DNA from: Pseudomonas brassicacearum subsp. brassicacearum
Lineage (GTDB): Bacteria > Pseudomonadota > Gammaproteobacteria > Pseudomonadales > Pseudomonadaceae
NCBI RefSeq assembly: GCF_008801605.1
Contig: NZ_VZPJ01000004.1
Location: 372,001-436,000, forward strand
Reading direction: 5' to 3'
DNA: 64,000 bases
The position numbers were made by a program, and so were the translations under genes. Of the stretch, positions 19,071 through 28,402 are shown one piece after another. The notes under the pieces are model-generated. The model was not told the DNA's origin, did no database searches, and saw only the letters and a program-made list of their open reading frames with translations. Within the stretch, counting starts at the first letter, position 1. Every line of letters begins with the position of its first letter.

Positions 19071-19194
19071 GACGGATGATTTGTCACGCCGTCCATTGAG
19101 GGCTGTAATCAGCGCACATTCTTCCCTTCATCCGGAAGACACAAAAACAATAACTGTCCTTCTGCAGCCTTCGGGCGCGGAAAAGGAGTGCGCG

Positions 19195-20505
19195 ATGAAA
19201 CCTTCGGTAAAAGCTCTGCTTGTCTCCACCTGCATGACCCTCAGCAGCGTCAGCTTTGGCGCACAGACCCTCACCATTGCCACCGTCAACAACAGCGACA
19301 TGATCCGCATGCAAAAGCTCTCGAAAACCTTCGAGGCCGAGCACCCGGACATCAAGCTCAACTGGGTGGTGCTCGAAGAAAACGTCCTGCGCCAGCGCCT
19401 GACCACCGACATCGCCACCCAGGGCGGACAGTTCGACGTGCTGACCATTGGCATGTACGAAGCTGCACTCTGGGGTGCCAAGGGCTGGCTGGAGCCGATG
19501 AAAGACCTGCCGGCCTCCTACGACCTGGACGACGTTTTCCCTTCCGTGCGCGATGGTTTGTCGGTCAAAGGCTCGCTGTACGCCCTGCCGTTCTATGCCG
19601 AAAGCTCGATCACCTATTACCGCACGGACCTGTTCAAGGACGCCGGGCTGACCATGCCCGAACACCCGACCTGGACCCAGATCGGTGAGTTCGCTGAAAA
19701 GCTCACCGATAAATCCAAGGAACAATATGGCCTGTGCCTGCGGGGCAAGGCTGGTTGGGGCGAGAACATGGCGCTCATCACCACCCTGGCCAACGGTTAT
19801 GGCGCGCGCTGGTTCGATGAGAAGTGGCAGCCGCAATTCAATGGCCCCGAGTGGAAAGACGCACTCAATTTCTATGTCGACAACATGAAGAAATCCGGCC
19901 CGCCGGGTGCTTCCAGCAACGGTTTCAACGAAAACCTGGCGCTGTTCAACAGCGGCAAATGCGCGATCTGGGTGGATGCCAGCGTCGCCGGTTCGTTCGT
20001 CACCGACAAGACCCAGAGCAAGGTGGCCGATCACGTTGGATTCACCTTCGCCCCCCACGAAAAAACCGACAAGGGCACTTCGTGGATGTACTCCTGGTCC
20101 CTGGCCATCCCGACCAGTTCCAAAGCCAAGGACGCAGCTACGGTCTTTACCACCTGGGCGACGTCCAAGGAATACAGCCAATTGGTCGCCAAGACTGATG
20201 GCATTGCCAACGTACCGCCAGGCACCCGCACCTCGACCTACAGCGACGAGTACATGAAGGCCGCGCCGTTTGCCAAGGTGACCCTGGAGTCGTTGAAAGT
20301 CGCCGACCCGAAAGCGCCAACCCTCAAGCCTGTGCCCTACATCGGCATCCAGTTGGTGACCATTCCCGAGTTCCAGGCCATCGGCACCCAGGTGGGCAAG
20401 TTCTTTTCCGGCGCACTGACCGGCCAGCAGACCGTGGACCAGGCGTTGACCGCCGCGCAGTCCACCACCGAACGCGAGATGAAACGCGCTGGGTATCCCA
20501 AGTAG
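19195..20505 (+). CDS. mtlE: Mannitol/polyol ABC transporter substrate-binding protein
   Basis: Periplasmic binding protein that captures mannitol, glucitol or arabitol for the MtlFGK transporter. The start at 19195 follows AAAAGGAG and gives 436 residues with a clean signal peptide (MKPSVKALLVSTCMTLSS, cleavage after SFGA). It is a family-1 extracellular solute-binding protein (TIATVNNSDMIRMQKLSKTF, FDVLTIGMYE, LPFYAESSITYYR). It is the first structural gene of the operon, followed by a REP pair and then the permeases, which would let this protein be made in excess over the membrane parts. Confidence 0.93.
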   Translation: MKPSVKALLVSTCMTLSSVSFGAQTLTIATVNNSDMIRMQKLSKTFEAEHPDIKLNWVVLEENVLRQRLTTDIATQGGQFDVLTIGMYEAALWGAKGWLEPMKDLPASYDLDDVFPSVRDGLSVKGSLYALPFYAESSITYYRTDLFKDAGLTMPEHPTWTQIGEFAEKLTDKSKEQYGLCLRGKAGWGENMALITTLANGYGARWFDEKWQPQFNGPEWKDALNFYVDNMKKSGPPGASSNGFNENLALFNSGKCAIWVDASVAGSFVTDKTQSKVADHVGFTFAPHEKTDKGTSWMYSWSLAIPTSSKAKDAATVFTTWATSKEYSQLVAKTDGIANVPPGTRTSTYSDEYMKAAPFAKVTLESLKVADPKAPTLKPVPYIGIQLVTIPEFQAIGTQVGKFFSGALTGQQTVDQALTAAQSTTEREMKRAGYPK

Positions 20506-20534
20506 TCGGCTCATTGAGGCCCGCTCCCGATTCC

Positions 20535-20624
20535 CGTGGGAGCGAGCTTGCTCGCGATGAGGGCCTTGCAGCCCATATCGCGGGCGGCTGACACGACGCT
20601 ATCGCGAGCAAGCTCGCTCCCACA
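20535..20624. repeat. REP pair inside the mtl operon, between mtlE and mtlF
   Basis: Near-perfect inverted copies (20535-20558 and 20601-20624). Located within the operon after the binding-protein gene, the position where 3' stem-loops classically stabilise the upstream message. Confidence 0.9.
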
Positions 20625-20662
20625 GTGGATCTTCATAGGCCCGCAAAAATCGGTTCAATGCC

Positions 20663-21595
20663 ATGAATAGCTCAACAACAACTGCCAAAGCCCCCATCGA
20701 GATTGCCCCGCCGGCACGCAAGATCCGCCTGGCGAACCCCGGTTGGTTCCTGGTCAGTCCTTCAGTGGCCTTGTTGCTGCTGTGGATGATCGTGCCGCTG
20801 GGCATGACCGTCTACTTCTCGATGATCCGCTACAACCTGCTCTACCCCGGCGAAAACGAATTCGTCGGGCTGGAGAACTTCACCTACTTCCTGACCGACT
20901 CGGGTTTCATGCCCGGTGCCACCAACACCCTGTTGCTGGTGGGCAGCGTGCTGCTGATCAGTATCGTGCTGGGGGTGTTGATCAGCGCGCTGCTGGAGGC
21001 CAGTGAGTTTTTTGGTCGCGGCATCGTCCGTGTGCTGCTGATCTCGCCGTTCTTCATCATGCCCACCGTCGGCGCGCTGATCTGGAAGAACCTGATCTTC
21101 CACCCGGTCTCGGGCATCCTCGCCTCGGTGTGGAAACTATTCGGCGCCCAACCGGTGGACTGGCTCGCCCACTATCCGCTGCTGTCGATCATCATCATCG
21201 TGAGTTGGCAATGGCTGCCCTTCGCGATCCTGATCCTGATGACCGCCATGCAGTCGCTGGACCAGGAACAGAAAGAAGCCGCGCGCCTGGACGGTGCCGG
21301 CCCGATTGCGATCTTCTGGCACCTGACCCTGCCGCACCTGGCCCGCCCGATTGCCGTGGTGCTGATGATCGAGACGATCTTCCTGCTGTCGGTGTTCGCC
21401 GAGATCTTTACCACCACCAACGGTGGCCCCGGCTACGCCTCCACCAACCTTGCCTACCTGATCTACAACCAGGCGCTGGTGCAGTTCGACGTCGGCATGG
21501 CTTCGGCCGGTGGCCTGATTGCCGTGGTCATTGCCAATATCGCCGCCATCATCCTGGTCCGGATGATCGGCAAAAACCTCACCGACAAGAACTGA
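20663..21595 (+). CDS. mtlF: Polyol ABC transporter permease
   Basis: 310-residue inner-membrane permease with six predicted helices starting about residue 30 (PGWFLVSPSVALLLLWMIV). The EAA loop that docks to the ATPase is EAARLDGAGPIAIFWHLTLP. Carbohydrate-uptake type permeases of this class pair with a second subunit, here mtlG, which starts 10 bp later. Start ATG 20663 follows the mtlE-mtlF REP pair. Confidence 0.92.
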   Translation: MNSSTTTAKAPIEIAPPARKIRLANPGWFLVSPSVALLLLWMIVPLGMTVYFSMIRYNLLYPGENEFVGLENFTYFLTDSGFMPGATNTLLLVGSVLLISIVLGVLISALLEASEFFGRGIVRVLLISPFFIMPTVGALIWKNLIFHPVSGILASVWKLFGAQPVDWLAHYPLLSIIIIVSWQWLPFAILILMTAMQSLDQEQKEAARLDGAGPIAIFWHLTLPHLARPIAVVLMIETIFLLSVFAEIFTTTNGGPGYASTNLAYLIYNQALVQFDVGMASAGGLIAVVIANIAAIILVRMIGKNLTDKN

Positions 21596-21605
21596 GGCCG
21601 TCGCC

Positions 21606-22436
21606 ATGACTCTTCAACAATCCCGTCGCCTGCAAAGCCTGCTGCTGGGCACGTTGGCCTGGGCCATCGCGATCCTGATCTTCTTCCCGATCTTCTGGAT
21701 GGTGCTGACCAGCTTCAAGACTGAAATCGACGCGTTCGCCACGCCACCGCAGTTCATCTTCACGCCCACGCTGGAGAACTACCTGCACATCAACGAGCGC
21801 AGCAACTACTTCAGCTTCGCCTGGAACTCGGTGGTGATTTCCTTCAGCGCCACCGCCCTGTGCCTGCTGATTGCGGTGCCGGCGGCCTACTCCATGGCGT
21901 TCTATGAAACCCAGCGCACCAAAGGCACGTTGCTGTGGATGCTCTCCACCAAGATGCTGCCGCCAGTGGGCGTGCTGATGCCGATCTACCTGCTGGCCAA
22001 GCAATTTGGCCTGCTGGACACGCGTCTCGCGTTGATCGTCATCTACACGTTGATCAACCTGCCCATCGTGGTCTGGATGATTTACACCTACTTCAAGGAC
22101 ATTCCCCGCGACATCCTCGAGGCCGCACGCCTGGATGGCGCCACGCTGTGGCAGGAGATGGTCCGCGTGCTGCTGCCGATTGCCAAGGGCGGCCTGGCCT
22201 CCACTGTGCTGCTGTCACTGATCCTGTGCTGGAACGAGGCTTTCTGGTCGCTGAACCTCACCTCCTCCAAGGCCGCGCCACTGACGGCGTTGATCGCCTC
22301 CTATTCCAGCCCGGAAGGTTTGTTCTGGGCCAAATTGTCGGCCGTCTCGACCCTGGCCTGCGCGCCGATCCTGATCTTCGGCTGGATCAGCCAGAAACAG
22401 CTGGTGCGCGGTTTGTCCTTCGGCGCGGTGAAATAA
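21606..22436 (+). CDS. mtlG: Polyol ABC transporter permease
   Basis: 276-residue second permease of the mannitol transporter, six helices, MalG type. The EAA loop reads EAARLDGATLWQEMVRVLLP. A GAGG precedes the ATG, which lies 10 bp after mtlF. The protein ends QLVRGLSFGAVK, the usual C-terminus of MalG-like subunits. Confidence 0.93.
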   Translation: MTLQQSRRLQSLLLGTLAWAIAILIFFPIFWMVLTSFKTEIDAFATPPQFIFTPTLENYLHINERSNYFSFAWNSVVISFSATALCLLIAVPAAYSMAFYETQRTKGTLLWMLSTKMLPPVGVLMPIYLLAKQFGLLDTRLALIVIYTLINLPIVVWMIYTYFKDIPRDILEAARLDGATLWQEMVRVLLPIAKGGLASTVLLSLILCWNEAFWSLNLTSSKAAPLTALIASYSSPEGLFWAKLSAVSTLACAPILIFGWISQKQLVRGLSFGAVK

Positions 22437-22475
22437 CGCGCCCTACCCAATAATCAGAAGTGGAGGCCCATCATC

Positions 22476-23579
22476 ATGGCCAACCTGAAAATCAAGAATC
22501 TGCAAAAGGGTTTCGAAGGCTTCTCCATCATCAAGGGCATCGACCTTGAGGTGAACGACCGCGAGTTCGTGGTCTTCGTCGGCCCGTCGGGCTGTGGCAA
22601 GTCCACGCTGCTGCGGCTGATCGCCGGCCTTGAAGAAGTCAGTGACGGCACCATCGAACTGGATGGCCGGGACATTACCGAAGTCAGCCCGGCCAAGCGT
22701 GACCTGGCGATGGTGTTTCAGACCTACGCCTTGTACCCGCACATGAGCGTGCGCAAGAACATGTCCTTCGCCCTGGACCTGGCCGGCGTGCCCAAGGCCG
22801 AGGTCGAGAAGAAGGTCAACGAAGCGGCGCGCATCCTTGAGCTGGGGCCGATGCTCGAGCGCAAGCCCAAGCAACTGTCTGGCGGCCAGCGCCAGCGTGT
22901 AGCGATTGGCCGGGCCATCGTGCGCAACCCGAAAATCTTCCTGTTCGACGAACCCCTGTCCAACCTCGACGCGGCCCTGCGGGTGCAGATGCGCCTGGAA
23001 CTGGCACGCCTGCACAAAGAGTTGCAGGCGACCATGATCTACGTGACTCACGACCAGGTCGAAGCCATGACCCTGGCCGACAAGGTGGTGGTGCTCAATG
23101 GCGGGCGCATCGAACAGGTCGGTTCACCGCTGGAGCTGTATCACCAGCCAGCCAACCTGTTTGTCGCCGGGTTCCTCGGCACGCCGAAAATGGGCTTTCT
23201 CAAAGGCAAGGTCACCGGCCTGGACAGTCAGGGCTGTGAAGTGCTGCTGGACGCCGGCACCCGTATCAGCCTGCCCTTGAGCGGTGCCAGCCTGAGCGTC
23301 GGCGGCGCGGTGACCCTGGGGATTCGCCCCGAACACCTGAATCTGGCGCAACCGGGTGATTGCACCCTGCAAGTCACCGCCGACGTCAGCGAGCGGCTGG
23401 GCAGCGACACCTTCTGTCACGTCGTCACGGCCTCCGGCGAAGCCTTGACCATGCGCGTTCGCGGCGACCTGGCGAGCCGTTTCGGCGAGCAACTGAGCCT
23501 GCACCTGGACGCTGAACACTGCCACTTATTCGATGCCGAGGGCGTTGCGGTGACCCGCGCGCTGCGCGCCGCCGCCTGA
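22476..23579 (+). CDS. mtlK: Polyol ABC transporter ATP-binding protein
   Basis: 367-residue ATPase of the MalK/UgpC class that energises MtlFG. Walker A is GPSGCGKST, signature LSGGQRQR, Walker [12 protein letters not shown], switch His in VTHDQVEA. The C-terminal third is the TOBE-type regulatory domain (GIRPEHLNL). A GGAGG Shine-Dalgarno precedes the ATG. It is followed after 15 bp by the dehydrogenase gene. Confidence 0.94.
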   Translation: MANLKIKNLQKGFEGFSIIKGIDLEVNDREFVVFVGPSGCGKSTLLRLIAGLEEVSDGTIELDGRDITEVSPAKRDLAMVFQTYALYPHMSVRKNMSFALDLAGVPKAEVEKKVNEAARILELGPMLERKPKQLSGGQRQRVAIGRAIVRNPKIFLFDEPLSNLDAALRVQMRLELARLHKELQATMIYVTHDQVEAMTLADKVVVLNGGRIEQVGSPLELYHQPANLFVAGFLGTPKMGFLKGKVTGLDSQGCEVLLDAGTRISLPLSGASLSVGGAVTLGIRPEHLNLAQPGDCTLQVTADVSERLGSDTFCHVVTASGEALTMRVRGDLASRFGEQLSLHLDAEHCHLFDAEGVAVTRALRAAA

Positions 23580-23594
23580 TTGCCGAGACCTGCG

Positions 23595-25076
23595 ATGAAA
23601 CTCAACCGACAAAACCTGCACAACCTCAACCCTGGCGTCGCCCTGCCCGCCTACCCTTTGGGCGACGTCCGCCAGGGCATCGCCCACATCGGCGTCGGCG
23701 GTTTCCACCGGGCGCACCAGGCCTATTACACCGACGCGCTGATGAATACCGGCGCCGATCTGGACTGGGCCATCTGCGGCGTGGGCCTGCGGGCCGAGGA
23801 TCGCCGTGCCCGGGATGACCTGGCCGGCCAGGACTACCTGTTCACCCTGTACGAACTGGGCGACACCGATGACACCGAAGTTCGCGTGATCGGCGCGATC
23901 AATGACATGTTGCTGGCTGAAGATGGCGCCCAGGCGCTGATCGACAAACTCGCCGATCCGCAGATCCGCATCGTCTCGCTGACCATCACCGAGGGCGGCT
24001 ATTGCATCGACGACAGCAACGGTGAGTTCATGGCCCACTTGCCGCAGATCCAGCACGACCTGGCCCATCCTGACGCGCCGAAAACCGTCTTCGGTTTCCT
24101 CTGCGCCGCCCTGGCCAAGCGCCGCGCGGCCGGCACCCCGGCGTTCACACTGATGTCCTGCGATAACCTGCCTCACAACGGCGCCGTGACTCGCAAGGCG
24201 CTGCTGGCCTTCGCCGCGCTGCGCGATGCGGAGCTGGGGCAATGGATCGACCGCAACGTCAGTTTCCCCAACGCCATGGTCGATCGCATCACGCCCATGA
24301 CCAGCGTGGCCCATCGCCTGCAACTGCATGATGAACATGGCATCGACGACGCCTGGCCGGTGGTCTGCGAACCGTTCGTGCAATGGGTCCTGGAAGACAA
24401 GTTCGTCAACGGTCGCCCGGCCTGGGAAAAGGTCGGCGTGCAGTTCACCGATGACGTCACCCCCTATGAAGAGATGAAGATCAAGCTGCTCAACGGCAGC
24501 CACCTGGCGTTGACCTACCTCGGCTTTCTCAAGGGTTATCGCTTCGTCCACGAGACCATGAACGATCCGCTGTTCGTGCGTTACATGCGCGCCTACATGG
24601 ACCTGGACGTGACGCCGCAACTGGCGCCAGTGCCGGGCATCGACCTGACCGACTACAAGAACACCCTGGTGGAGCGTTTTTCCAACCAGGCCATTGCCGA
24701 CCAGTTGGAACGGGTCTGTTCGGACGGCTCGTCGAAGTTTCCAAAATTCACGGTGCCGACCATTAACCGCTTGATCGCCGACGGTGGCGAAACCCGCCGC
24801 GCGGCGCTGGTGGTGGCCGCCTGGGCCGTGTACCTGAAGGGCGTTGACGAGAACGGCGTGACGTATTCAATCCCGGACCCACGGGCAGCGTTCTGCCAGG
24901 CACTGGTGGCTGACGATGCGCTGGTGACCCAGCGGGTGCTGGAGGTGGAAGAAATCTTTGGCACCGCCATTCCCCGCTCGCCGGAGTTCGTGGCAGCATT
25001 CGAATGGTGCTGCAACAGCTTGCGCGAACACGGGGTAACGCGAACGCTTGAGCGGATACTGACTGACGTGAACTGA
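23595..25076 (+). CDS. mtlD: Mannitol 2-dehydrogenase
   Basis: Oxidises D-mannitol to D-fructose (and D-arabitol to D-xylulose) with NAD+. From ATG 23595 the protein is 493 residues, the length of the P. fluorescens enzyme, and the family's catalytic residues fall at the published numbers: K295, N300 and H303 in KIKLLNGSH and N191 in SCDNLPHNG. The N-terminal nucleotide-binding part contains HIGVGGFHRAH. It belongs to the polyol-specific long-chain dehydrogenases. Products go to the kinases encoded by the next two genes. Confidence 0.96.
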   Translation: MKLNRQNLHNLNPGVALPAYPLGDVRQGIAHIGVGGFHRAHQAYYTDALMNTGADLDWAICGVGLRAEDRRARDDLAGQDYLFTLYELGDTDDTEVRVIGAINDMLLAEDGAQALIDKLADPQIRIVSLTITEGGYCIDDSNGEFMAHLPQIQHDLAHPDAPKTVFGFLCAALAKRRAAGTPAFTLMSCDNLPHNGAVTRKALLAFAALRDAELGQWIDRNVSFPNAMVDRITPMTSVAHRLQLHDEHGIDDAWPVVCEPFVQWVLEDKFVNGRPAWEKVGVQFTDDVTPYEEMKIKLLNGSHLALTYLGFLKGYRFVHETMNDPLFVRYMRAYMDLDVTPQLAPVPGIDLTDYKNTLVERFSNQAIADQLERVCSDGSSKFPKFTVPTINRLIADGGETRRAALVVAAWAVYLKGVDENGVTYSIPDPRAAFCQALVADDALVTQRVLEVEEIFGTAIPRSPEFVAAFEWCCNSLREHGVTRTLERILTDVN

Positions 25077-25083
25077 GGTTTAA

Positions 25084-25193
25084 TCGTTCCCACGCTCTGC
25101 GTGGGAACGCCTCGACGGACGCTCCGCGTTCGGCTTCTTGGGGACGCGGAGCGTCCCGTGCTGCATTCCCACGCAGAGCGTGGGAACGATCTG
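25084..25193. repeat. Second REP family: nested palindromic element between mtlD and mtlY
   Basis: Outer arms GTTCCCACGCTCTGCGTGGG at the left and its inverse at the right, each itself palindromic, enclosing inner arms GACGCTCCGCG / CGCGGAGCGTC. The same family is at 46351-46463. It fills the 136-bp gap inside the mtl operon except for the mtlY ribosome binding site (AGGGG). Confidence 0.88.
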
Positions 25194-25212
25194 ACCACTC
25201 AGGGGTTTTTCC

Positions 25213-26700
25213 ATGGCAAACCAACAACTGTTCCTGGGCATCGACTGCGGCACCCAAGGCACCAAGGCGCTGATCCTGGACGCGACCAGTGGCCAGGTCC
25301 TGGGCCAGGGTGCCGCGGCGCACGCCATGATCAGCAGCCCCAACGGTCGCCGCGAACAAGACACCCAGCAATGGCTCGATGCATTCACCCAGGCGACGCA
25401 CCAAGCCTTGGCGGACGCTGGGGTCGATGGCCAGGCGATCCTCGGCATCGGCGTCTCCGGCCAGCAACACGGCCTGGTGTTGCTCGATGACCAAGGCCAG
25501 GTGCTGCGCCCGGCCAAGCTGTGGTGCGACACCGAGACAACGCCGGAAAACGATCGGCTCCTGGCGCACCTGGGTGGTGAAGACGGCAGCCTCGAACGCC
25601 TCGGCGTGGTGATCGCGCCAGGCTACACGGTTTCCAAGCTGCTCTGGACGCGGGAGCAGCATCCCCAGGTTTTCGAACGCATCGCCAGCGTCCTGCTGCC
25701 TCACGACTTCCTCAACTACTGGCTCACCGGCCGCCATTGCAGCGAATACGGCGACGCCTCGGGAACCGGCTACTTCAACGTACGCACCCGCCAATGGGAC
25801 GTGCAACTGTTACAACACATCGACCCCAGCGGTCGCTTGCAAGCAGCGCTGCCGGAACTGATCGAGGCCCATCAACCGGTCGGACGCATCCTGCCGGCCA
25901 TTGCTGCGCACTTGGGCATCAACCCCGAGGCGGTGGTGGCCAGTGGTGGTGGCGACAATATGATGGGCGCCATCGGCACCGGGAACATCCAGCCCGGCGT
26001 GATCACCATGAGCCTCGGTTCCTCCGGTACGGTCTACGCCTATGCCGCCGAACCTGCGGTCAGTCCACAGCCGTCCGTGGCGACGTTCTGCTCCTCCAGC
26101 GGTGGCTGGCTGCCGTTGATCTGCACCATGAACCTGACCAACGCCACCGGGGCGATTCGCGAATTGCTGGCGCTGGACATCGACACGTTCAACGCCCTGG
26201 TGGTCCAGGCTCCGATTGGCGCCGAGGGCGTGTGCATGCTGCCGTTCCTCAACGGCGAGCGTGTTCCCGCCCTGCCCCACGCCACCGGCAGCCTGCTGGG
26301 CCTGACCACTACCAACCTGACCCGGGCCAACCTGTGTCGCGCCGTGGTCGAAGGCACGACCTTCGGTTTGCGCTATGGCTTGGACCTGCTGCGGGCCAAC
26401 GGACTCCAGGCCCAGAGCATTCGCCTGATCGGCGGTGGTTCGAAGAGCGCGGAGTGGCGGCAGATCGTCGCCGACATCATGGACACCACGGTCATTTGCA
26501 CCGAACAGAGCGAAGCAGCTGCCTTGGGGGCGGCGATCCAGGCAGCATGGTGCCACTCCGGTTCACAGACAGGCTTGGCCGAACTGTGCGAGCGCTGCGT
26601 CAAGCTCGACCCGAGCAGCGAAACCCGGCCAATCGCCGCGCATGTCGCGGCGTCGCAACAGGCTTATGAACGTTATCGACAACACGTCGCAACCCTTTGA
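25213..26700 (+). CDS. mtlY: Xylulokinase
   Basis: 495-residue FGGY-family sugar kinase that phosphorylates D-xylulose, the product of arabitol oxidation by MtlD, to xylulose 5-phosphate. The N-terminal phosphate loop is FLGIDCGTQGTKALIL, substrate-site segments are GVSGQQHGLVLLD and LPHDFLNYWLTG, and the C-terminal ATP site is IRLIGGGSKSAEWRQI. In the P. fluorescens mtl operon this is mtlY. The gene lies in a run of co-oriented genes and ends 12 bp before the fructokinase gene. Confidence 0.94.
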   Translation: MANQQLFLGIDCGTQGTKALILDATSGQVLGQGAAAHAMISSPNGRREQDTQQWLDAFTQATHQALADAGVDGQAILGIGVSGQQHGLVLLDDQGQVLRPAKLWCDTETTPENDRLLAHLGGEDGSLERLGVVIAPGYTVSKLLWTREQHPQVFERIASVLLPHDFLNYWLTGRHCSEYGDASGTGYFNVRTRQWDVQLLQHIDPSGRLQAALPELIEAHQPVGRILPAIAAHLGINPEAVVASGGGDNMMGAIGTGNIQPGVITMSLGSSGTVYAYAAEPAVSPQPSVATFCSSSGGWLPLICTMNLTNATGAIRELLALDIDTFNALVVQAPIGAEGVCMLPFLNGERVPALPHATGSLLGLTTTNLTRANLCRAVVEGTTFGLRYGLDLLRANGLQAQSIRLIGGGSKSAEWRQIVADIMDTTVICTEQSEAAALGAAIQAAWCHSGSQTGLAELCERCVKLDPSSETRPIAAHVAASQQAYERYRQHVATL

Positions 26701-26712
26701 GAGCGGGAAACT

Positions 26713-27651
26713 ATGTATTTGGTGTGTGGTGAAGCGCTGTTTGATTTTTTCAGTGAGACCGAGGCGGATGGCCCGGCCTCGCAAGTGAACTACAAGGCTA
26801 TTGCCGGTGGTTCACCGTTCAACGTGGCCGTGGGGCTGCGTCGCCTGGGTGTTGAATCGGCGCTGTTTACCGGGTTGTCCACCGACTACCTGGGACGACG
26901 CTTGCAGCAGGTTTTGCTCAATGAAGGTGTCAGCGCCCAATATCTGGTGGACTTCGACGCACCAACCACCCTGGCGATGGTCGCCGTAGGCGCCAATGGT
27001 TCGCCCCACTACAGTTTTCGCGGCGACGGCTGTGCGGACCGACAACTGAGCCTGGCGCATCTACCGGACCTGGGCCCCGAGGTACGCGGCTTGCATTTCG
27101 GCTCGTTCTCACTGGTGGTCCAGCCCATCGCCGATACGCTCCTGGCCCTGATGCAACGCGAAAGCGGCCGCCGCCTGATCAGCCTCGACCCGAATGTGCG
27201 ACTCAACCCGCAGCCGGATATCGAGCTGTGGCGCTCGCGGATTGCGACGCTGGTGCAATATGCCGACCTGGTCAAGGTCAGTGACGAAGACCTGAACCTG
27301 CTCTACCCCGGGAAAGAACCGGAGTCGATCATCGAAGGTTGGCTGGGGAACCGCTGCCAATTGGTCTTCCTGACCCGTGGCGGCCAGGGCGCTACGGTCT
27401 TCAGTCGCCAACACGGCTCATGGTCGCTGCCGTCCTGTCCGGTGACGATCGCCGACACCGTGGGTGCAGGCGATACCTTCCAGGCCGCACTGATTGCGTG
27501 GTTGACTGAACAACAATTGGATTCGGTCGAGGGCTTGCACACCCTGACCCGGGAACAGATCAGCGCAATGCTTGAATTCGCCATTCGCGCGGCCGCCCTG
27601 ACTTGCGGCAAAACCGGGCCAGACCTGCCCTATAGGCAACAATTGAACTGA
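26713..27651 (+). CDS. mtlZ: Fructokinase, PfkB family
   Basis: 312-residue ribokinase-type enzyme that phosphorylates fructose formed from mannitol. It has the N-terminal GG motif (AIAGGSPFNVAVGLRRLG) and the catalytic DTVGAGDTF near residue 250, with Asp as base. It is the last gene of the mtl operon (E-F-G-K-D-Y-Z). The following hairpin at 27677-27711 may end transcription from both sides. Confidence 0.94.
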   Translation: MYLVCGEALFDFFSETEADGPASQVNYKAIAGGSPFNVAVGLRRLGVESALFTGLSTDYLGRRLQQVLLNEGVSAQYLVDFDAPTTLAMVAVGANGSPHYSFRGDGCADRQLSLAHLPDLGPEVRGLHFGSFSLVVQPIADTLLALMQRESGRRLISLDPNVRLNPQPDIELWRSRIATLVQYADLVKVSDEDLNLLYPGKEPESIIEGWLGNRCQLVFLTRGGQGATVFSRQHGSWSLPSCPVTIADTVGAGDTFQAALIAWLTEQQLDSVEGLHTLTREQISAMLEFAIRAAALTCGKTGPDLPYRQQLN

Positions 27652-27667
27652 ATGGCGCATCGCAGCT

Positions 27668-27711
27668 AAAAAACTGGACGCCGGGTTCGGACATGACCGG
27701 ACCCGAGCGTC
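27668..27711 (-). terminator. Hairpin terminator between convergent mtlZ and DUF1652 gene
   Basis: Long imperfect stem GACGCCGGGTTCGG (27677-27690) / CCGGACCCGAGCGTC (27697-27711) with six-base loop. Reading on the minus strand it is followed after three bases by six T (27673-27668), so it ends the DUF1652 gene; on + it lacks a T-run but may still help end the mtl operon. Confidence 0.72.
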
Positions 27712-27735
27712 AGGCTTACAAGGACAAGGCCTTTA

Positions 27736-28017
27736 TCAGCGGCCAGTCATCCGCTGGTGTTGCTGATGAAAGTGATTGCCAGCGGCAGGGTTGTGGTCGA
27801 GCTCGGTACGCAGCTCCGCGATCAGGTCGTTGATGGCCCGGCAACCGGTGAGTTTATTGGCATCGATGTCGGTTTTGATCAAAGCCACGCGATCGGTTGC
27901 ATGATCGTCGTAAATCTTGACCGTCATCTTGAGCTCAGGTGACAAGGTGCATTGCGAGCGCTTGGGCAACAAGCTGCTTTCAATGATGTTTCGCATTTCG
28001 AGGGCAGATAGAAACAT
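27736..28017 (-). CDS. DUF1652 domain protein
   Basis: 93-residue small protein of a Pseudomonas-specific family (DUF1652), recognised by the opening FLSALEMRNIIESSLLP followed by a short beta-rich part and a helical end (AINDLIAELRTEL). Start ATG 28017 has AGGAGAGAG about eight bases upstream; a longer in-frame start at 28056 would read through that site. Function unknown for the family. It is monocistronic, convergent with mtlZ, and lies downstream, on the minus strand, of a gap containing a perfect ANR box. Confidence 0.8.
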   Translation of the reverse strand: MFLSALEMRNIIESSLLPKRSQCTLSPELKMTVKIYDDHATDRVALIKTDIDANKLTGCRAINDLIAELRTELDHNPAAGNHFHQQHQRMTGR

Positions 28018-28212
28018 GGCGACTCTCTCCTGTTGAGGCGGCCAACTTATGTTCACGCCGGCGGTATTTTCGTCCGTTTTCTTCCCTGCGGACTGGGACT
28101 ACGAATACCGTGCCGTTCGTTCGTTCTTTTTAGCGTTTTCAGTCAACGAGTTCGCCAGGCGAACTCTTGAATCATCCCGCAAGAAGTATGCCTGTATTGA
28201 AGACCTTGCGGA

Positions 28213-28226
28213 TTGATCTGAATCAA
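28213..28226. promoter_or_regulatory. Perfect ANR/FNR-type box
   Basis: TTGAT-CTGA-ATCAA, an exact match to the TTGAT-N4-ATCAA consensus bound by ANR/DNR (FNR-family oxygen or NO sensors). It lies in the 385-bp gap 28018-28402, 196 bp from the DUF1652 start on the minus strand. On + there is no convincing protein gene before 28402, so it may drive either DUF1652 or an unannotated RNA. Nothing else is evident in that gap. Confidence 0.7.
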
Positions 28227-28402
28227 GCGCTTAGCTTCGTCCCGCGCCAGAGAGCTCGTGCAAAATGCAAGGAAACGCTACTTTTTCCATGCAAACTGCA
28301 ATCGCTTTTATCCTGCTCGCAACCTAGAGTAGCCCCTATTGCGAAGACGCAAACGGGCATCCGTCGCCTGCTTCAAAAAAAGTGTGACGTAGCGTAAAAA
28401 AC

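Noticed and set aside
28265..28327. 20-codon frame downstream of the ANR box, considered as the small ORF of a PhrS-like RNA
   Set aside because: No Shine-Dalgarno and no sequence match I can confirm; left as part of the sRNA hypothesis only.
28167..28397. 76-residue + frame after the ANR box region
   Set aside because: No ribosome binding site, spans the ANR box itself, and composition (many Lys/Arg/Cys) does not match neighbours. An RNA gene is more plausible than this protein.
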